A stretch of 64,000 bases of DNA from Cellulophaga sp. 20_2_10 (GTDB taxonomy: Bacteria > Bacteroidota > Bacteroidia > Flavobacteriales > Flavobacteriaceae): NCBI RefSeq assembly GCF_023476645.1, contig NZ_JAMCOJ010000010.1, forward strand, positions 58,821-122,820. The letters run 5' to 3'. Below, one piece after another: positions 59,335-64,000 of the stretch. Numbering within the stretch: the first letter of the stretch is position 1; each line of letters starts with the position of its first letter. The notes under the pieces were generated by a model. It saw only the letters and a program-made list of their open reading frames with translations. It ran no database searches and was not told the origin of the DNA. Made by a program: the position numbers and the translations under genes.

Positions 59335-59340
59335 TAAACA

Positions 59341-60714
59341 CTAACTATACTCTGCAACAGAATTGTATCCCTTATACTCCGTATTAAACTCGTTAAAAAT
59401 TACACCGTGCTCTTTTAACTCGTTTAAAATAGGTTCGTAAACCTCTTTTTTAATTGGTATTTGCACACCGTAATTGGTGATTTTATTATTTAATATTAAT
59501 AAGGTTGCAATAGCTACAGGCAACCCAACAGTTTTTGCCATAGCTGTGTGTGTTTGGTTTTTACCCAAAACAACCATATTAGAATCTATTTGTTTTTCTT
59601 CACCGTTAAGACTGTACCCAAATTTATGATACATTACAATCATATCCTTATCGTTCTTATCTAAGGTCCAACTTTGCTCTAATATTTGTTGTAGTATTTG
59701 TGCAGGCGTACCGTTTTTTAGTGTAATTTTTTTAGTGTCATCAAAAAGATGAAGCTCTACTAATTTTGCCCACCTAATATCGTCCTGATCTATTTTAAGA
59801 TAATGACGTAATTTAAGCTCTACAGAATCTGTTGGTGAGTATTGTAAAAACAAATTGGTAAACGCTCTGTAGCTCATATTTTCAGAGTTTTCAATGGTGT
59901 AGCTATCATCTGTCATCCCAAGTTCTACAAGCATATTCCAAGCCTTAGAAAAACCAACACGACGCATAGTACCTCTATATAAGGTTAACACATCTTGCAA
60001 ACCGTATACTTCTCTATATTTTAAAGAATCTCTGTTAGCGTAGCCTTCAAACCTACCAAAACCTTTTACGTCAAAAAATTCTGTTCTTCTAAACAACTTA
60101 TTATAAGGTATGTATTTATAGGTACCCTCTTGTATAAACTTAGCTGCACCACCTTGACCAGCAACAACAACGTTTCTAGGGTTCCAAGTAAACTTGTAAT
60201 TCCACAAATTAGTATCGCTCTCCGGAGCCACCAAACCACCCGTAAAAGACTCAAACAATAACATTTTACCGCCTTGATCTCTAATATCATCTATAATTTG
60301 CATAGCACTCATATGGTCTATACCAGGATCTAGGCCTATCTCGTTCATAAAAACAAGTTTATTTTCTTTTACCTGCTTGTCTAAACCCATTAGCTCGTCG
60401 CTAACATAAGACGCTGTAACCAAATGTTTTTTAAAACCAACACAATCTTTAGCTACTAAAATGTGTAAGCTAGCGGGCAGCATAGATATTACTATGGTTG
60501 CACTTTGTATTAGCTTTTGTCTCTCTTCAATATTAAAAATATCTAAACCAACAACTGTACAGGCATTGTGACTAGCTATACTTGCAGCAATATTTTCTGG
60601 TTGCAGATCTGCAATAGTAATATGTAGTTTTTCTTCTTTTGCCTTACCAAGTAAATAATCTAATAAATAAGCGGTAGATTTTCCGGCACCTAATACAAGT
60701 ATTTGTCTTAACAT
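59341..60714 (-). CDS. Saccharopine dehydrogenase-family protein
   Basis: A 457-residue cytosolic enzyme. The N-terminal Rossmann fold is QILVLGAGKSTAYLLDYLL (3-21), followed by ITIADLQPENIAA. The catalytic domain has GLDPGIDHMSAMQIIDDI (about 130-147) and SFTGGLVAPESDTNLWNYKFTWNPRNVV, which match lysine-ketoglutarate/saccharopine reductases. It probably acts in lysine degradation. I use ATG 60714. A longer frame to 60816 would overlap the divergent DUF423 start and adds a basic, nonconserved leader. lrp follows on the same strand. Confidence 0.85.
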   Translation of the reverse strand: MLRQILVLGAGKSTAYLLDYLLGKAKEEKLHITIADLQPENIAASIASHNACTVVGLDIFNIEERQKLIQSATIVISMLPASLHILVAKDCVGFKKHLVTASYVSDELMGLDKQVKENKLVFMNEIGLDPGIDHMSAMQIIDDIRDQGGKMLLFESFTGGLVAPESDTNLWNYKFTWNPRNVVVAGQGGAAKFIQEGTYKYIPYNKLFRRTEFFDVKGFGRFEGYANRDSLKYREVYGLQDVLTLYRGTMRRVGFSKAWNMLVELGMTDDSYTIENSENMSYRAFTNLFLQYSPTDSVELKLRHYLKIDQDDIRWAKLVELHLFDDTKKITLKNGTPAQILQQILEQSWTLDKNDKDMIVMYHKFGYSLNGEEKQIDSNMVVLGKNQTHTAMAKTVGLPVAIATLLILNNKITNYGVQIPIKKEVYEPILNELKEHGVIFNEFNTEYKGYNSVAEYS

Positions 60715-60740
60715 ATGTTTTATTACTTTTGATGGTGATA

Positions 60741-60756
60741 CTGATGAAAACATCAG
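60741..60756. promoter_or_regulatory. Inverted repeat in the divergent promoter region
   Basis: CTGATG-AAAA-CATCAG is a perfect 6-bp inverted repeat in the 79-bp gap between the saccharopine-dehydrogenase-like gene and the DUF423 gene. It is a plausible operator, perhaps for the nearby Lrp protein. Confidence 0.35.
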
Positions 60757-60793
60757 TTTTGTTACATTTATAAATTTACAAACGTTTTTTGTT

Positions 60794-61180
60794 ATGAACA
60801 AAACAATTTTAACCACTGGAGTGTTTTTTGGACTTACTGCAGTAATTTTTGGTGCTTTTGGTGCACACGGATTAGATGGTTTAATTGATGCAAAATCTAT
60901 AGCCTCTTACAAAACAGGTACAGATTACCAGATGTACCACGCGTTACTTTTACTGGCTTTAGGTGTAATACCACAGCTTACAGCAAAGCATAAGAAGCCA
61001 ATTTTTTACCTTTTAGTAACTGGTATAATACTATTTAGCTTTTCAATTTATCTTTTAAGTATTGATACAATTTTAGGATTTAACGCAAAATCTATTGCTT
61101 TTGCCACTCCAATTGGTGGATTATTATTAATTATTGGATGGTTTTTATTAGGTTATCGTATTTTTAAACATTTTAGCTAA
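60794..61180 (+). CDS. DUF423 small membrane protein
   Basis: A 128-residue inner-membrane protein with four membrane segments. The start ILTTGVFFGLTAVIFGAFGAHGLDGLIDAKSIASYKTGTDYQMYHALLLLALGV (4-57) is the DUF423 signature, with GAFGAHGL and YQMYHAL. The function is unknown. It is divergent from the saccharopine-dehydrogenase-like gene and 68 bp before pckA. Confidence 0.92.
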   Translation: MNKTILTTGVFFGLTAVIFGAFGAHGLDGLIDAKSIASYKTGTDYQMYHALLLLALGVIPQLTAKHKKPIFYLLVTGIILFSFSIYLLSIDTILGFNAKSIAFATPIGGLLLIIGWFLLGYRIFKHFS

Positions 61181-61218
61181 ACATTTCGCAATTAAACTGC
61201 ATAACCGCAAAAATTTTT

Positions 61219-61226
61219 TAGCTTTG
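61219..61226 (+). promoter_or_regulatory. -7 box of pckA
   Basis: TAGCTTTG matches TAnnTTTG exactly and lies 23 bases before the pckA ATG. No TTG is visible at the usual distance. Confidence 0.55.
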
Positions 61227-61248
61227 CACTAACATTAAAACTAAAACT

Positions 61249-62865
61249 ATGAGCACTTATAGTCCAGACACGAAAACGATTTCGTTGGAGGAATATGGTA
61301 TTACAAGCACTGACATTAATTATCAATTATCTCCGTCAGAATTGCACAAAATAACTTTGGAAAAAGGTATGGGTAAAGAGGCTTCTTCTGGAGCTTTAGC
61401 AATTAATACTGGCGAATTTACAGGTAGATCTCCAAAAGACAGATTTATTGTAAAGGATGATGTAACTGCTGAAAAAGTTTGGTGGGGAGATATTAACATT
61501 CCTTTTGCACCAGATAAATTTGATGCACTTTACGACAAAGTCATTACTTATCTAAACGAAAAAGAACTTTATGTAAGAGATGCTTATGCATGCGCTGATA
61601 AAGATTACAAATTAAACATTAGAGTTATTAACGAGCATCCTTGGGCAAATATGTTTGCTTACAACATGTTCTTAAGGCCAACTGTAGAAGAGCTTAATGG
61701 CTTTGATCCAGAATGGACCGTAGTTAATGCTCCAGGTTTTATGGCAGACCCAGAAGTAGATGGTACTCGCCAACACAATTTTGCAATTTTAAACTTTACA
61801 AGAAAAATTGCTTTAATTGGTGGTACTGGTTACACAGGAGAAATTAAAAAAGGTATTTTTTCTGCTTTAAACTTTATTTTACCTGTTTACAAGGACACAA
61901 TGCCTATGCACTGTTCTGCAAACGTTGGTAAAGATGGTGATACTTCTATTTTCTTTGGATTATCTGGAACAGGTAAAACTACCCTGTCTGCAGATCCAAA
62001 CAGAAAATTAATTGGTGATGATGAGCACGGTTGGACAAACCAAAACTCTGTTTTTAATTTTGAAGGTGGTTGTTACGCTAAAGTAATTAACCTTTCTGCA
62101 GAAAATGAACCAGAAATTTTTGGTGCAATCAAAAAAGGTGCAATTTTAGAAAACATTGTTATGGATGATAACGGTGTTGTAGATTTTGCAGACACCTCTA
62201 TTACTCAAAACACAAGAGTTAGTTACCCTATTTATAATATAGAGAACATACAAGAACCATCTATAGGTACGAACCCTAAAAATATATTCTTTTTAACAGC
62301 AGATGCCTTTGGTGTATTGCCTCCAATCTCTAAACTAACTCCTGCACAAGCTGCTTACCACTTTATATCTGGTTATACAGCTAAAGTAGCAGGTACAGAA
62401 GCTGGTGTTGTAGAGCCGGTACCATCTTTTTCTGCTTGTTTTGGCGCTCCATTTATGCCATTACACCCAACTAAATATGCAGAAATGCTAAGTGCAAAAA
62501 TGCAAGAAGCTGGTGTTAATGTATGGCTAGTGAACACAGGCTGGACAGGCGGACCTTACGGTATTGGTACACGTATGAAATTAAAGTACACACGTGCTAT
62601 GATTAACGCTGCATTAAATGGTGATTTAGGTTTATATTCTTATGACAACTACCATATACACTCTGTATTTGGTGTTGCACAACCAAGACATTGTCCTGGG
62701 GTACCGTCTGAGGTATTAAGTCCTAAAACAACTTGGAATAACGATGAGGAGTACTACAAGACTGCTTTTAAATTATCTAACGCGTTCCGTGAAAACTTTA
62801 AAAAGTTTGAGCCTTACGCTAACGAAGAAATTAGAAGAGGTGGCCCACAACGTTACTCACTTTAA
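61249..62865 (+). CDS. pckA: Phosphoenolpyruvate carboxykinase (ATP)
   Basis: A 538-residue gluconeogenic enzyme converting oxaloacetate and ATP to phosphoenolpyruvate. The kinase-1a loop GLSGTGKTTLS is at 237-247, and IGDDEHGW (255-262) is the kinase-2 metal site. FTGRSPKDRFIV (57-68) is the substrate-binding Arg segment. GGTGYTGEIKKGIFSALNFILP (191-212) carries the active-site Lys. Length equals that of E. coli PckA (540). It has its own promoter and terminator. Confidence 0.96.
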   Translation: MSTYSPDTKTISLEEYGITSTDINYQLSPSELHKITLEKGMGKEASSGALAINTGEFTGRSPKDRFIVKDDVTAEKVWWGDINIPFAPDKFDALYDKVITYLNEKELYVRDAYACADKDYKLNIRVINEHPWANMFAYNMFLRPTVEELNGFDPEWTVVNAPGFMADPEVDGTRQHNFAILNFTRKIALIGGTGYTGEIKKGIFSALNFILPVYKDTMPMHCSANVGKDGDTSIFFGLSGTGKTTLSADPNRKLIGDDEHGWTNQNSVFNFEGGCYAKVINLSAENEPEIFGAIKKGAILENIVMDDNGVVDFADTSITQNTRVSYPIYNIENIQEPSIGTNPKNIFFLTADAFGVLPPISKLTPAQAAYHFISGYTAKVAGTEAGVVEPVPSFSACFGAPFMPLHPTKYAEMLSAKMQEAGVNVWLVNTGWTGGPYGIGTRMKLKYTRAMINAALNGDLGLYSYDNYHIHSVFGVAQPRHCPGVPSEVLSPKTTWNNDEEYYKTAFKLSNAFRENFKKFEPYANEEIRRGGPQRYSL

Positions 62866-62916
62866 TAAACAAATGCAAGGCTTAGTGTAACTTAAGCTTG
62901 TACTTATAATAGAACT

Positions 62917-62949
62917 AATCCAGGGGAGCACGCTTCTCTGGATTTTTTG
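62917..62949 (+). terminator. Intrinsic terminator of pckA
   Basis: Arms AATCCAGGGGA and TCTCTGGATT pair over 10-11 bases with G-U pairs, followed by TTTTTT. Confidence 0.85.
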
Positions 62950-63067
62950 GTTTTAAAAGTATACGTTTTATCAGCTATAATAAAAAAATACTTTTACACT
63001 TATTTACATTTCTAAAATAAAAAATAGTTGTAAATTGTAGGAAAATTAAACACTTAAAACCTAAATG

Positions 63068-63102
63068 TGCGTTTATACAGCCGTATTGGAGGAATAAACG
63101 CA
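63068..63102. repeat. Inverted repeat upstream of the orphan gene
   Basis: TGCGTTTAT (63068-63076) and ATAAACGCA (63094-63102) are perfect 9-bp inverted arms around a 17-base loop containing CAGCCG and GGAGGA. The element lies 25 bases before the ATG of the orphan gene and may mark the left edge of an inserted cassette. Confidence 0.45.
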
Positions 63103-63126
63103 ATTAATTGAGGTTATTGAGTAGTT

Positions 63127-63810
63127 ATGGGCAATATAAAAAAAGACAAACACATGAACTACGACAAGAAAAAATACAAAATTTGGGATTGGAAAAGTCC
63201 AGTGATTTTGCACTGGATAATTAATCCAGGATTGGTTATTAATGAATTGATTTTGGGGCAAACAATTCCGAAAGTAATGTTGATAGAACGAGAAGGAAAA
63301 AAGCCATTTTATGAACGTTCATTTATACCTTGTCCTCATTGTGGAGAACTACATTCAGGATTGAAATATTCTGCTAAAAATAAGACAGCATTTAAAAATT
63401 GGTTTGGTTTCTACTGTGACAATTGCCAAGAAATAATTCCAGCCCAAAGAAATCTGACTTCATTAATTATATTGACAATTACTTTTCCTATTTGGGGATG
63501 GTTTAAACAAACAATAAAACAAAAGTGGTTAGACAAACAACCTGAAAGATATAAAAACTTGAATCTTGAAATTAATGAGAAGAAAAATACAACAAAGAAT
63601 TGGTTAAAATCAGGACTTTTCTTTGGACTATTTATGTTTATTACAATGCAAATTATTCTCCCATTAATTAAAAGTGAGGAAATTACTCAGAAAAGTATTC
63701 TGATTGGAATACCATTATGGCTGATTTGTGGACTTGGTTGGGGATTAACGATGAAATGGTGGATGAATAAAAAGGGGAAAGAAAATACAGCCCATAACAC
63801 ACGCTCATAA
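63127..63810 (+). CDS. Orphan membrane protein with two CxxC pairs, possible cassette gene
   Basis: A 227-residue protein I cannot assign to a family. The N-terminal half has CPHCGELHSG and CDNCQEIIP about 30 residues apart, a zinc-ribbon-like pair of CxxC motifs. Membrane segments lie near 115-130 (LTSLIILTITFPIWGWF), 160-180 (SGLFFGLFMFITMQIILPL) and 188-210 (ILIGIPLWLICGLGWGLTMKW). The last codons (KENTAHNTRS) lie in a structured, atypical sequence. ATG 63154 (MNYDKKKYK) is an alternative start. Inverted repeats on both sides suggest a mobile cassette; this is inference. Confidence 0.65.
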   Translation: MGNIKKDKHMNYDKKKYKIWDWKSPVILHWIINPGLVINELILGQTIPKVMLIEREGKKPFYERSFIPCPHCGELHSGLKYSAKNKTAFKNWFGFYCDNCQEIIPAQRNLTSLIILTITFPIWGWFKQTIKQKWLDKQPERYKNLNLEINEKKNTTKNWLKSGLFFGLFMFITMQIILPLIKSEEITQKSILIGIPLWLICGLGWGLTMKWWMNKKGKENTAHNTRS

Positions 63811-63814
63811 ATAA

Positions 63815-63901
63815 TTGCCGCATAGTTGTAAATTCAAGGGTTGTGGCCCGCTTTAAGTTCTGTGTAACTGGGCAGGTAAGTAACCCGCAATCGGCAACTA
63901 T
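63815..63901. repeat. Paired inverted repeats after the orphan gene
   Basis: TTGCCG (63815-63820) pairs with CGGCAA (63892-63897), and ATAGTTG (63822-63828) pairs with CAACTAT (63895-63901). The two pairings share bases and so exclude each other. The region is GC-rich for this genome and encodes nothing I recognise. Confidence 0.4.
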
Positions 63902-63914
63902 TCATAGCGCAAAA

Positions 63915-63998
63915 CGATGGAACACATTCAGCGAAAAGCTGACCAAAGTTGCTACACAGCTACGCTGTTCCCGCCCCTTTGGAAAATGTGTTCCATCG
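63915..63998. repeat. Structured palindromic element at the right edge
   Basis: A perfect 14-bp inverted repeat, CGATGGAACACATT (63915-63928) and AATGTGTTCCATCG (63985-63998), encloses two small hairpins, CAGC-GAAAA-GCTG (63929-63941) and CAGC-TAC-GCTG (63957-63967). The whole can fold into a branched cruciform of 84 bases. This resembles folded recombination sites or miniature elements more than a terminator. What follows is beyond the window. Confidence 0.6.
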
Positions 63999-64000
63999 CC

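Noticed and set aside
60715..60816. N-terminal extension of the saccharopine-dehydrogenase-like protein
   Set aside because: It would overlap the divergent DUF423 start and places 34 unrelated residues before the Rossmann motif.
1..64000. CRISPR arrays, rRNA, tRNA genes, transposases or phage genes
   Set aside because: I looked through all gaps for repeat-spacer patterns, T-loop-like GGTTCRANNCC segments and transposase motifs and found none; the gaps are too short for most of these.

Overview
The window is a 64 kb stretch of the core chromosome of a Flavobacteriaceae member (phylum Bacteroidota), most likely marine. This follows from the low G+C, SusC/SusD and FecR/ECF-sigma modules, free-standing type IX secretion (T9SS) C-terminal domains, lysine-rich lipoproteins, promoters of the TAnnTTTG type, and housekeeping clusters typical of the family (ftsX-DUF3098-uppP-truB). 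I cannot name the species. There is no rRNA, tRNA, CRISPR array or recognisable transposase. About 64 protein genes cover nearly everything, and only one gap exceeds 300 bases (13416-13783).

Layout. 1-8150: a trans-envelope signalling and uptake locus, with an ECF sigma factor divergent from fecR, STN-type susC, susD, a MORN-repeat protein and a DUF4369 lipoprotein cut by the window edge. 8200-11130: XRE-cupin regulator and a molybdate-type ABC transporter (modC, modB, modA). 11260-13415: catabolic genes hutG and hmgA, then a probable small RNA with a micro-ORF. 13780-18550: nucleotidyltransferase plus sugar-kinase-like pair, trmL, lpxD and small conserved proteins. 18550-27230: DMT permease, a secreted protein with a probable sigma-54 promoter, Pif1-like helicase, TPM protein, penicillin-acylase-like lipoprotein and an MsbA-like exporter. 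27300-32000: an Fe-S and redox group (ferredoxin, ferredoxin reductase, NifU-like, Mrp), then ATL, LysE and trmB. 32060-40170: glycosyltransferase, then phoR-phoB divergent from a TonB-dependent receptor and a beta-helix-like lipoprotein, followed by two orphan T9SS sorting-domain proteins. 40270-49860: LuxE-like protein, TPR lipoprotein, tag, a LytS/LytTR two-component operon, a thioredoxin-like protein, a TonB-like protein, and truB-uppP-DUF3098-ftsX. 50020-55070: leuS, ald and a YugP-type zinc protease. 55230-58760: a copper-handling operon of the MbnP/MbnH type. 58820-62870: lrp, a saccharopine-dehydrogenase-like gene, DUF423 and pckA. 62950-64000: an orphan gene flanked by unusual inverted repeats, resembling a mobile gene cassette.

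The most informative non-coding signal is an array of TTAACA-like hexamers repeated every 11 bp between phoB and the TonB receptor. A second array precedes the downstream lipoprotein gene. Measured from the likely -7 boxes, the two arrays are in the same helical phase. They look like PhoB boxes and tie the receptor and lipoprotein to phosphate starvation. Other notable points are the MbnP/MbnH operon with a CNGKC mini-protein, a repeat element read through in frame inside leuS, a possible sigma-54 promoter with repeated upstream motifs, an ECF sigma gene without a normal start codon, and the structured element at the right-hand end.
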